In this document: piece after piece, positions 52,338 to 59,481 of the stretch
Layout: each line of letters starts with the position of its first letter
How positions within the stretch are numbered: the stretch's first letter is position 1
NCBI RefSeq assembly: GCF_052068095.1
Contig: NZ_JBQHDG010000013.1
Span: 1 to 64,000 of the forward strand
Direction: 5' to 3'
Length of the DNA stretch: 64,000 nucleotides
DNA from: Phytohabitans sp052068095
GTDB taxonomy: Bacteria > Actinomycetota > Actinomycetes > Mycobacteriales > Micromonosporaceae
Program-made: the position numbers and the translations under genes
Notes under the pieces: generated by a model
The model's input: the letters and a program-made list of their open reading frames with translations, nothing else
Told to the model about the DNA's origin: nothing
Database searches by the model: none

Positions 52338-52748
52338 ATGAGGATAGTGGTGGCCCTGCTGGGCGTGCTCACCGTCGCTGGATGCGCCGAGACGTCCAAA
52401 GCCACGCCACCGTGGCAGGAGCCGGGTAGCTATACGTACGTGCTCCAGTCGAGCTGCGGCGAGCGGCCACTGATCGGGCGCTTCCGGATCACGGTCGAAG
52501 ACGGCAAGGTCACCAAGGCCGAGGGGATCGGCGAATCCGACAAGCGGTCGCTGGAGAGCACCGAGCTGACCCCACCGACGCTGGGCCAGCTCCTCGACGA
52601 ACTCGAGGAAGCCCGCCGAAACGACGCGGACCTCGCCGAGCTGACCAGCGACCCAGCCGACGGCCACCCGACGAAGATCACGATCGACCACGTCAAAGAG
52701 GCGCTCGACGACGAGGCTTGCTACGCGATTTCGGAGTATCGCGGCTAG
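52338..52748 (+). CDS. small lipoprotein, DUF6174-like
   Basis: This is a 136-residue lipoprotein. The signal ends in the lipobox LTVAGC (Cys about residue 16). The mature part opens with YTYVLQSSCGERPLIGRFRI and VEDGKVTKAEGI, the text of DUF6174 domain proteins, and is acidic. Two further Cys could pair. AGGGG lies 2 bp before ATG 52338, close for a ribosome site. The stop TAG shares the CTAG tetranucleotide with the stop of the convergent DUF5130 gene, so the two genes overlap by 4 bp. The function of the family is not known to me. Confidence 0.72.
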   Translation: MRIVVALLGVLTVAGCAETSKATPPWQEPGSYTYVLQSSCGERPLIGRFRITVEDGKVTKAEGIGESDKRSLESTELTPPTLGQLLDELEEARRNDADLAELTSDPADGHPTKITIDHVKEALDDEACYAISEYRG

Positions 52749-53167
52749 TCGCGGCCGCTGCGGCCGGCGTGGGTGGCCAGCTGGTCGAGGCCGCTGATCA
52801 CGCCACCGGCCAGGTCGCCACCGCCGAAGGCGGCCACCATCGACAGCGCCGCCAGCTTGGCCTCGCGGTCGAGGATGCGCTTGCGGGCCACGGCACCGGT
52901 GACGATCTCCAGCACGCGCTGGTTGGGCGACACGGCGACGAGCACCGAGCGGTCCGGGTCGGCGAGCTGCGCGTGCAGCTTTTCCGCGTGTCCGCGCACC
53001 GGCTCGTCGAGGTCTCCGATGTAGACGCTGAAGGTCAGCCCCGTGGAACGGTCGGCCACGCGCAGCGCCTCGTCGAGGCGCAACAGCTGCCGGGTGTTGA
53101 ACGGCCCGTCGAGCACGCCGGTCCGCACGGCCGTGCCGCCCTCGGCCGGCTTGTCACCACCGGTCAC
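52745..53167 (-). CDS. DUF5130 (TPM-like) domain protein
   Basis: This is a 140-residue soluble protein. LTFSVYIGDLDEPVRGHAEK and VLVAVSPNQRVLEIVTGAVA match the DUF5130 family of Actinobacteria, which has a TPM-like alpha/beta fold. No signal peptide or span is present, and the C-terminus is Gly-rich with a possible amphipathic helix (SMVAAFGGGDLAGGVISGLD). The start overlaps the end of the CtaJ-like gene by 14 bp, so it follows that gene in one transcript. In related genomes these two are often neighbours. Function unknown; the link to the cytochrome branch is positional. Confidence 0.7.
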   Translation of the reverse strand: MTGGDKPAEGGTAVRTGVLDGPFNTRQLLRLDEALRVADRSTGLTFSVYIGDLDEPVRGHAEKLHAQLADPDRSVLVAVSPNQRVLEIVTGAVARKRILDREAKLAALSMVAAFGGGDLAGGVISGLDQLATHAGRSGRD

Positions 53168-53498
53168 TTGCGCCTCCCGTCGCTCCGATCCGCGTGGGCG
53201 CCGCGACGAGCTCGCCGCCCTGCTCTACCGCGGAGCCCGCGGGAAGCGCCGCCTGGGACGACGATGTGCCGGCGGGCAGCTCCCCGTGCGAGGCGTGGGA
53301 GCCAGAAGCCTGGGCACCGGCCAGCTGCTCCGGCGCGGAAAGAAACCACACCGGGGCGAACTCGAACGGGCGCCCCGGCCGGTAGCGCTTGGCTGCGTGA
53401 CCGCCACCGAGCGCGGCCAGCCCGGAGATCACGAGCACGATCGCCAGCGGTATGCCGGCGAAGACGAGCACCGTCTCGGTAACAGACACGGACAACAC
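53154..53498 (-). CDS. small membrane protein resembling aa3-type cytochrome oxidase subunit CtaJ
   Basis: This is a 114-residue protein with one N-terminal span (ETVLVFAGIPLAIVLVISGL). A short basic loop with the conserved phrase RYRPGRPFEFAPVWFLSAPE follows, then a polar Ala/Gly/Ser tail. This arrangement matches small actinobacterial proteins named CtaJ, reported as accessory subunits of the bcc-aa3 supercomplex. The tail shows low complexity and probably varies between species. It is 14 bp overlapped with the DUF5130 gene and 7 bp after the amidase stop region. The name should be treated as family-level. Confidence 0.6.
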   Translation of the reverse strand: MLSVSVTETVLVFAGIPLAIVLVISGLAALGGGHAAKRYRPGRPFEFAPVWFLSAPEQLAGAQASGSHASHGELPAGTSSSQAALPAGSAVEQGGELVAAPTRIGATGGASDRW

Positions 53499-53505
53499 TC
53501 CTGAC

Positions 53506-54945
53506 TCAGACGCCGTTCACGGTAGCGGAGGGCGTTGCCCGCCATATCTCGGGGTGCCGATCGCCCCATCCGACGGACGACTCGAGCTCGGCGGCGGCCG
53601 CGAGCAGCGTGCCGTCGGCGCCGGGCCGGCCGGTCAGCAGCACACCCACGGGCATCCCGCCGGCCTGCGTCACCGGCAGCGAGACCGAGGGCTGGCCGGT
53701 GACATTGAACACCGCGCAGTACGGCGAGAACCGCCGCTGCATGTCGAAGTCGAGCGCCGGGTCACCGGACTCGGTGAACGAGCCGACCCGGGCCTGCGGC
53801 GCCGCGAGCGTGGGGCAGAGCAGCAGGTCGTACCCGGCGGTCGCACGCATCCCCCGGCGCACCTGGACCTGGAGCGCGGAAAGCGTGGTCATCAGCTGGG
53901 GCACGGTGACCGCCGCCCCCCGCTCGCGCATCAGCCGGGTCAGCGGGAGCAGCTCGGACTCCTGCTCGGGCGGCACGGGGGCGAGCGCCAGCACGTACCA
54001 GATGATCTCGAAGAGCGGCCAGACCTCCGGGCCGAGCGGCGAGGCCACCTCGACCACCTCGTGGCCGGCCGCGGCCAGCGCGGCGGCCGCGATGTCGACG
54101 GCGCCCGCGCAGGCGGGGTCGACGGGCTGGTCGCCGGCGAGCATCGGGGTGGTGAAGCGGCCCACCCGCAGCCGCGGGCCGGTGCGCCGGGCCGCGGCGA
54201 GGTAGCCGCCCTCGGGCGGTGGCGGGGCGAGGTAGGGCTCGCCGGGCATCGGGACGGCCATCGCGTCGAGCATCGCCGCGGCGTCGGCCACCGTGCGCGC
54301 GATCGGGCCCGGCGTCGGCAGACCGAACGCGCCGAAGCCGAGCGGGCCGCCGGAGACCACGCCGCGGCTGGGCTTGAACCCGACGAGCCCGCACAGCGCC
54401 GCCGGGATGCGCACCGAGCCGCCGCCGTCGGAGCCCTGGGCGAACGGCACGAGCCCGGCCGCCACCGCCGCGGCCGCGCCGCCGCTGGAGCCGCCGGCCG
54501 TGTAGTCGAGGCCCCACGGGTTGCGGGCCGGTGGGGCGACCTTGCCCTCCGAGTAGAGCGAGACGCCCAGCTCCGAGGTGGTGGTCTTGCCAAGGCTGAC
54601 CGTGCCGGCCGCGCGGAGCAGGGCCACCACGTCGTTGTCCAGCGGCGGCACGAAGTCGACGAACGCGGCCGATCCGAACGTCGTGCGCACGCCCGCCGTC
54701 ATCGTCAGGTCCTTGATCGCGGTGGGCACGCCGTGCAGCGCCGGCCGTCCCTCGTCCGGCGCCTCGTCGGCCGCCTTGGCCTGGGTACGCGCCAGATCGG
54801 CGGTAACCGTGACGAACGCACCGACCGTGTCGCCGTGCGCCTCGATCCGGGCGAGGTAGTGCTCGACGAGCTCGGCGCTGGACAGCTCGCGCCGGCGGAT
54901 CGCACCGGCCTGCTCGAGGGCGGTGAGGTCGTGAAGATCAGCCAT
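53506..54945 (-). CDS. amidase (amidase signature family)
   Basis: This 479-residue enzyme has the Ser-cisSer-Lys triad. Lys78 is in HGVPTAIKD, Ser153 in AGGSSGG, and the nucleophile Ser177 in GSDGGGSVRIP, all at usual spacing. It hydrolyses a carboxamide in the cytoplasm; the exact substrate is not decidable among GatA-like and aryl-amide types. No GatB or GatC neighbour is present, so it is not the tRNA amidotransferase. The ATG at 54945 lies only 19 bp from the likely kynureninase start on the opposite strand, so their promoters must overlap coding DNA. Shared regulation with kynureninase would place it in aromatic-amide breakdown, but this is speculative. Confidence 0.85.
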   Translation of the reverse strand: MADLHDLTALEQAGAIRRRELSSAELVEHYLARIEAHGDTVGAFVTVTADLARTQAKAADEAPDEGRPALHGVPTAIKDLTMTAGVRTTFGSAAFVDFVPPLDNDVVALLRAAGTVSLGKTTTSELGVSLYSEGKVAPPARNPWGLDYTAGGSSGGAAAAVAAGLVPFAQGSDGGGSVRIPAALCGLVGFKPSRGVVSGGPLGFGAFGLPTPGPIARTVADAAAMLDAMAVPMPGEPYLAPPPPEGGYLAAARRTGPRLRVGRFTTPMLAGDQPVDPACAGAVDIAAAALAAAGHEVVEVASPLGPEVWPLFEIIWYVLALAPVPPEQESELLPLTRLMRERGAAVTVPQLMTTLSALQVQVRRGMRATAGYDLLLCPTLAAPQARVGSFTESGDPALDFDMQRRFSPYCAVFNVTGQPSVSLPVTQAGGMPVGVLLTGRPGADGTLLAAAAELESSVGWGDRHPEIWRATPSATVNGV

Positions 54946-54964
54946 GTCCCTTAGTTTCTACCGG

Positions 54965-56203
54965 GTGACGGACTTTCTCGCGCGTGCCCGCGAACTCGAT
55001 GCCGCCGACGCGCTGGCGCCCTTCCGCGAACGGTTCGTCATCCCGGACGAGGAGCTCGTGTACCTCGACGGCAACTCGCTCGGGCGCCTCCCCGTGTCCA
55101 CAAGGGAACGTCTGCACCGGGCGATCGACGAGTGGGGCGCCGACCTGATCCGCGGCTGGGACCGGTGGATCACGCTGTCTCGCGAGGTGGGCGACGTGCT
55201 GGCCACCGGCGTGCTGGAGGCCGCGCCGGGCGAGGTGGTGCTCTCCGACTCGACGAGCGTCAACCTGTACAAGCTCGCCGTCGCCGCCTGCGCCGCCCGC
55301 CCCGGCCGGCGCGTGATCGTCACCGACGACGACAACTTCCCCAGCGACCGGTACATCCTCCAGGGCTTGGCCGACGAGCTGCGGGTGGTGAAGACCGACA
55401 TCGACCTCGGCGTCTCCACCGAGGCGGTGCGGGAGGTGCTCGACGACGACGTGGCACTGGTCTCGCTCTCGCATGTCGCGTACCGCTCGGGCGCGCTCGC
55501 CGACATGGCGGCCGTCACGGCGGCAGTCCACGAGGTGGGCGCGCTCGTCCTCTGGGACCTCAGCCACTCGGCGGGCGCGGTCCGGGTGCCGTTGCGCTCC
55601 GCCCGGGTCGATCTCGCCGTCGGGTGTACCTACAAGCACCTCAACGCCGGCCCCGGCGCGCCCGCGTTCCTCTACGTGCGGAGCGACCTCCAGCGCGACC
55701 TGCGGCAGCCGATCTGGGGCTGGTTCGGGCAGCGCGACCAGTTCGACATGGGCGCCGTGTACGACCCGGTGGACTCGATCGACCGCTTCCAGGTGGGTAC
55801 CCCGCCGGTGCTGGGCGCGTACGCGGCGCTGGAGGGTGCCCGGCTCACCGCCGAGGCGGGCATCGGGGCGATCGCGGAGAAGGGCACGGCGCTCGGTGCG
55901 TTCGCGATCGAGATGAGCGACGCCTGGCTGGCGCCGCACGGCTTCGCGCTCGCGTCGCCGCGCGCGGGCATCCGCCGCGGCGGGCACGTGACGCTCCACC
56001 ACTCGCGGGCGTGGCAGCTGAGCCAGGCGCTGCGCGCGGCCGGCGTGGTGCCCGACTTCCGCACGCCCGACCGACTGCGGCTGGGCTTCGGCGCGCTCTA
56101 CACCCGCTTCGTCGACGTGTACGCCGGGCTGACCCGCCTGCGGGAGATCGCGGCGAGCGGTTCGCACCTCGAATTTCCGGAGAAGCACGCAAGGGTAACT
56201 TGA
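54965..56203 (+). CDS. kynU: kynureninase
   Basis: This is a 412-residue PLP enzyme. VYLDGNSLGRLP opens the fold, SDSTSVNLYKLA binds the phosphate, DDDNFPSDRYI and LWDLSHSAGAVRV hold the cofactor, and Lys224 in CTYKHLNAGPG is the Schiff-base lysine. QFDMGAVYDPVDSIDRFQVG is a substrate-site loop typical of kynureninase. It cleaves kynurenine to anthranilate and alanine in tryptophan breakdown. GTG 54965 is used. An in-frame ATG at 54944 would overlap the divergent amidase ATG. No tryptophan dioxygenase or formamidase gene was found beside it; the adjacent amidase could serve as one, but nothing in it proves this. Confidence 0.9.
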   Translation: MTDFLARARELDAADALAPFRERFVIPDEELVYLDGNSLGRLPVSTRERLHRAIDEWGADLIRGWDRWITLSREVGDVLATGVLEAAPGEVVLSDSTSVNLYKLAVAACAARPGRRVIVTDDDNFPSDRYILQGLADELRVVKTDIDLGVSTEAVREVLDDDVALVSLSHVAYRSGALADMAAVTAAVHEVGALVLWDLSHSAGAVRVPLRSARVDLAVGCTYKHLNAGPGAPAFLYVRSDLQRDLRQPIWGWFGQRDQFDMGAVYDPVDSIDRFQVGTPPVLGAYAALEGARLTAEAGIGAIAEKGTALGAFAIEMSDAWLAPHGFALASPRAGIRRGGHVTLHHSRAWQLSQALRAAGVVPDFRTPDRLRLGFGALYTRFVDVYAGLTRLREIAASGSHLEFPEKHARVT

Positions 56204-56248
56204 CCGGTTTTCCCCAATTTGTCGCGGACCGGTGCGAAGATCCTTCTC

Positions 56249-56734
56249 ATGAGGGCTTACACGCTGGGTCGCTCCGCCGCGGCCCTGGGCATGGTGGCCA
56301 TGGCTTGCCTGGCCCTGCCCGCACCCGCCTATGCCGACGGCGCCTGGGTCGAAGTCAACCCGAGCAGCATCCAGCCCGGCTACCGGGTCGGCGTCCGCGG
56401 CAGCTGCCAGGAGAACCTGAACGACGCGGTCGCCAAGTCGAAGGCCTTCGGCGAGGTGAAGATGGCGCCCGAGCACGGGTTCGTCGTGGCCGCGGTGACG
56501 ATCCCCACCGGCACCAAGCCCGGCGACTACGACGTCAAGCTCTCCTGCGCGAACGGCAGCACCGCCACCACCACCATGTACGTCCTCGGCATGGACAACC
56601 CCACCAAGGGTCCGGCCACGGGCGGCGGCGGTACGGCCGGTGGCACGAGCACCCCCTTGGTCCTCACCGGCGGCGGGATCGCCGCCGTGGTGGCCGGGGT
56701 CGGGCTGCTCGCACTGCGCCGCCGCCGCGCGTAG
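56249..56734 (+). CDS. secreted protein with a sortase-like C-terminal anchor, candidate class F sortase substrate
   Basis: This is a 161-residue exported protein. The signal peptide ends near PAYADG (about residue 30). A small beta domain with one disulphide-size Cys pair (Cys53 and Cys100) follows, then a Gly/Thr/Pro linker (118-136). The C-terminus has TPLVLTGGG, a 15-residue span and the tail LLALRRRRA, the order of a cell-wall sorting signal. The pentapeptide is LVLTG (137-141) in place of LPxTG or LAxTG. A class F sortase is encoded 15 bp downstream. The pairing is inferred from adjacency and layout. Confidence 0.75.
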   Translation: MRAYTLGRSAAALGMVAMACLALPAPAYADGAWVEVNPSSIQPGYRVGVRGSCQENLNDAVAKSKAFGEVKMAPEHGFVVAAVTIPTGTKPGDYDVKLSCANGSTATTTMYVLGMDNPTKGPATGGGGTAGGTSTPLVLTGGGIAAVVAGVGLLALRRRRA

Positions 56735-56749
56735 CCCAGGGCCTGTCCG

Positions 56750-57349
56750 GTGGGCACCCGGCTCGCCGCCGGGGCGCTCGTCGCGGTCGGGGTGTTCACG
56801 ATCGGGCTGGGGCTCGGCCAGATCGAGCTGCCGTCGTGGTGGGAGCCGGAGGGCAAGCCGCCGCCCCGGGCCTTTCCGGTGCTGGAGCCGAGCCGCCCGA
56901 CCCGCATCGTGATCCCCTCGCTCCGGCTGCGGGCGCCGGTACACGGCGTGGGCCTGGCCGACGACGGCACCATCGCCGTGCCGGCGGCGACCCGGCGGCA
57001 CGAGGCCGGCTGGTACGACGAGAGCCCCACGCCGGGACAGTTCGGTCCGGCGATCATCGTGGGGCACGTCGACACGCGCACCGGGCCGGCCGTCTTCCAC
57101 GACCTGCGCCGGCTGCGGCCGGGCGCGACCATCGAGATCACGCGGCGAGACCGCTCGGTGGCCGTCTTCGAGGTGAACACCGTGGAGCGCTTCGGCAAGA
57201 CCAAGCTGCCGGTCCGCCGCATCTACGCCGACTTCAGCCGCCCCGGCCTCCGCCTGATCACCTGCGGCGGGCGATGGGTCGGCGGCGAGACAGGCTACGA
57301 GGACAACGTGGTCGTCTTCGCGTCCCTGGTGCGCGCGAAGAAGGCGTAA
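56750..57349 (+). CDS. class F sortase
   Basis: This 199-residue protein has an N-terminal span (AAGALVAVGVFTIGLGLGQI) and an outer sortase barrel. The catalytic His is His106 in AIIVGHVDT, and the catalytic Cys is Cys172 in LRLITCGG. RIVIPSLRLRAPVHGVGLAD is the opening strand pair typical of class F. It should cleave a sorting signal and join the protein to a wall amine. GTG 56750 is used. It lies 15 bp after the gene for a protein with an LPxTG-like tail, forming an enzyme and substrate pair. A small hairpin lies 20 bp after its stop. Confidence 0.85.
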   Translation: MGTRLAAGALVAVGVFTIGLGLGQIELPSWWEPEGKPPPRAFPVLEPSRPTRIVIPSLRLRAPVHGVGLADDGTIAVPAATRRHEAGWYDESPTPGQFGPAIIVGHVDTRTGPAVFHDLRRLRPGATIEITRRDRSVAVFEVNTVERFGKTKLPVRRIYADFSRPGLRLITCGGRWVGGETGYEDNVVVFASLVRAKKA

Positions 57350-57369
57350 AGCGCGGGCACAGACAACAA

Positions 57370-57389
57370 AAGCGGCGTCTACGCCGCTT
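57370..57389 (-). terminator. hairpin terminator of the HNH nuclease gene
   Basis: AAGCGGCG (57370-57377) and CGCCGCTT (57382-57389) form a perfect 8-bp stem with loop TCTA. The leftward transcript continues TTTTGTTGT, a good U-rich end for an intrinsic terminator. The HNH stop codon (57379-57381) lies in the loop. The rightward side lacks a T run, so it mainly serves the minus-strand gene. Confidence 0.75.
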
Positions 57390-57906
57390 CAGGGATGTCG
57401 AGCCAGTTGGCCCAGCGTGGGTCCGGGGCGCGGTGCCCCAGTACTCGCCAGGCCATGCCTTTCGGCGCGGAGGGGAGCGCGTGCAACCGCCAGCCGAGCT
57501 CGGCCGGCGTCTTGTCGCCCTTGGTGTGGTTGCACTTGGCACAGGCGGCCACGACGTTTTCCCAGGCGTGCCGACCGCCGCGGCTGCGCGGGAAGACGTG
57601 GTCGATAGTCTCCGCCGGGCCGCGGCAGTAGGCGCAGCGCCAGCCGTCGCGGGCGAAGATGGCCCGCCGGGACAGGCCGACGTGGCTGCGGTAGGGCACG
57701 CGCACGTAGCGTGTCAGCCGGACCACGGAGGGCACTGGGAGATCGTGGCGGGCGCTGTGGAGCATGCCGTCGCCGTCGGCGACGCACACCGCCTTGGCGG
57801 ACAGGACAAGGATCGCGGCTCTTCGCACTGACACGACACACAGCGGCTCGTAAGTGGCATTGAGAACTAATGCTCCCGAGCCCACTGAGGGTCGTATGTC
57901 AGGCAT
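57379..57906 (-). CDS. HNH endonuclease family protein
   Basis: This is a 175-residue protein. The N-terminal half (ALVLNATYEPLCVVSVRRAA, RLTRYVRVPYR) matches the conserved actinobacterial partner region. The C-terminal HNH domain shows CAYCRGPAETIDHVFPRSRG and WENVVAACAKCNHTKGDKTP, giving the C-x2-C ... C-x2-C zinc set and the DH ... N ... H catalytic core. It should cut DNA. ATG 57906 is preferred because GAGAGG lies 6 bp upstream. Proteins of this type are widespread and conserved in Actinobacteria, so it is probably housekeeping and not part of a mobile element. Confidence 0.85.
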   Translation of the reverse strand: MPDIRPSVGSGALVLNATYEPLCVVSVRRAAILVLSAKAVCVADGDGMLHSARHDLPVPSVVRLTRYVRVPYRSHVGLSRRAIFARDGWRCAYCRGPAETIDHVFPRSRGGRHAWENVVAACAKCNHTKGDKTPAELGWRLHALPSAPKGMAWRVLGHRAPDPRWANWLDIPEAA

Positions 57907-58021
57907 CGCGCTCACCTCTCCAGGTCGTGCAGACCAGCTCCTGTCAAGCCCAGCCCGCCGCGGGCCGTCGGTGACCGCGGCCGCCGCCGGCAGATCACCG
58001 GCGTCCGTGCGCCAATAGTCC

Positions 58022-58050
58022 CTTACAGGTACGGCAATTGCACGTACTAT
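58022..58050 (+). promoter_or_regulatory. candidate promoter with a palindrome in its spacer, upstream of the MscS gene
   Basis: CTTACA (58022-58027) and TACTAT (58045-58050) form a -35/-10 pair with a 17-bp spacer. GTACG (58029-58033) and CGTAC (58043-58047) are inverted repeats around GCAATTGCA, so a regulator binding there would block polymerase. The predicted 5' leader to GTG 58175 is about 118 bases. It contains a short hairpin ACCGG/CCGGT at 58093-58107. Confidence 0.45.
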
Positions 58051-58174
58051 TCGGGGCCCACCTCGTGAAGCTTAGGTATCCCGTGGCAAGATGACCGGTT
58101 TATCCGGTGAGAAGTGCCGCAGCCCGCCTGCCCCCGCCGTGCCTTCGCGCCGCCGGTGCGGTACTAAGGCAGGC

Positions 58175-59221
58175 GTGATTGCCGCTCTACTCGCCGCGCC
58201 CGTGGACCCCACGCCCTCCCCGACGATCGGGGTGGACTGCCGCGAGGATGCCATCTGCAAGCAGATGTACCAGTGGACCGGCAACGCGTGGCTTTCCGAG
58301 AGCAGCTTCTGGATCATCGTGAAGCCGCTGCGCATCATCCTGATCCTGCTCATCGCCATGCTGATCCGGTGGGTCGTCCACCGCATGATCAAGCGGCTGG
58401 TCCGCACGTCGGCGCACACCTCGGTGCCGACCATCCTGCGGCCGCTGCGCGAGCGGATCCCGAGCGCGCCCGCCACCGACCCCGCCGCGGTCGTGCCGGA
58501 GCGGCGCCGGCAGCGGGCCGAGGCGATCGGTTCGGTGCTGCGCAACACCGTGACCGCGGTGGTCTTCGCGATCGCCGTGCTGCTGGTCCTCTCCGAGCTC
58601 AACTTCAACCTGGCGCCGCTCATCGCCAGCGCGGGCATCGCCGGTGTCGCGCTCGGCTTCGGCGCGCAGTCGCTCGTCAAGGACATCCTCTCGGGCATCT
58701 TCATGCTGCTCGAAGACCAGTACGGCGTCGGCGACACCGTCGACCTGGGCGAGGCGACCGGCGTCGTGGAGGCGGTGGGGCTGCGCATCACCACCGTGCG
58801 GGACGCGCGGGGCGTGCTCTGGTACATCCGCAATGGCGAGATCATCCGGGTCGGCAACAAGAGCCAGGGCTGGGCGATGGTCATCGTGGACATGCCGATC
58901 GGCTTCGCGGGGGTCGAGGAGGCCACCTCGGTCATGCGGGCCGCGGCCGCCGAGGTCGCCGAGGACCCCGACCTGGCGGGCCACTTCGTCGAGCCGCCGG
59001 ACGTGCTGGGCGTCGAGCAGATCACTGTGGACGGCGCGGTGATCCGCACGGTCGCGAAGACCACCGCGGACGGGCAGTTCGACGTCGGGCGCGAGCTGCG
59101 CCGCCGGCTGACCGAGGCGCTGGACGCCGCCGGCATCACCGCGCGGATCGCCGCCACCCGCATGTACCCGCGTCCCGCCGCCCCGACCGGCGAGGGCGAA
59201 ACCCGGGGCGGGGCCACGTAG
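58175..59221 (+). CDS. small-conductance mechanosensitive channel (MscS family)
   Basis: This 348-residue membrane protein has an outer lead with two Cys, a first span (RIILILLIAMLIRWVVHRMI), a second (VVFAIAVLLVLSELNFNL) and the pore helix IASAGIAGVALGFGAQSLVK. DILSGIFMLLEDQYGVGDTV, the MscS beta domain, comes after the pore. It opens under membrane tension and lets solutes out in osmotic downshock. GTG 58175 follows AGGCAGGC. An in-frame ATG at 58091 is a longer option. The C-terminal tail (GEGETRGGAT) is polar. It stands alone between two promoters. Confidence 0.88.
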   Translation: MIAALLAAPVDPTPSPTIGVDCREDAICKQMYQWTGNAWLSESSFWIIVKPLRIILILLIAMLIRWVVHRMIKRLVRTSAHTSVPTILRPLRERIPSAPATDPAAVVPERRRQRAEAIGSVLRNTVTAVVFAIAVLLVLSELNFNLAPLIASAGIAGVALGFGAQSLVKDILSGIFMLLEDQYGVGDTVDLGEATGVVEAVGLRITTVRDARGVLWYIRNGEIIRVGNKSQGWAMVIVDMPIGFAGVEEATSVMRAAAAEVAEDPDLAGHFVEPPDVLGVEQITVDGAVIRTVAKTTADGQFDVGRELRRRLTEALDAAGITARIAATRMYPRPAAPTGEGETRGGAT

Positions 59222-59481
59222 GACCCCAACCACGCGGCACGGATGAGGGAACCGTCGTACGCGGGTCGCGCTCCAGGTGGACAGTCGGGTATCGTCCGTT
59301 CGTTCAGTCGTCAAGGCGACGGACCATCCGTTCGCCCTAGCGAGTTGTCAGACGATCGGGCAGAATTCGTGAATAGCTCCATGGCGGAGCGTTACGACGA
59401 TCTCGCCTTTCCGTCTAGATAGCGTTCCGCGCGGCGACGTCACCACAAGTGACAGCCAGATGGGACGATGGAGGCTCCCCG

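Noticed and set aside
55132..57831. A long plus-strand frame across kynureninase, the secreted protein, sortase and HNH genes
   Set aside because: It is Arg-rich antisense or out-of-frame text, and four real genes with motifs account for the DNA.
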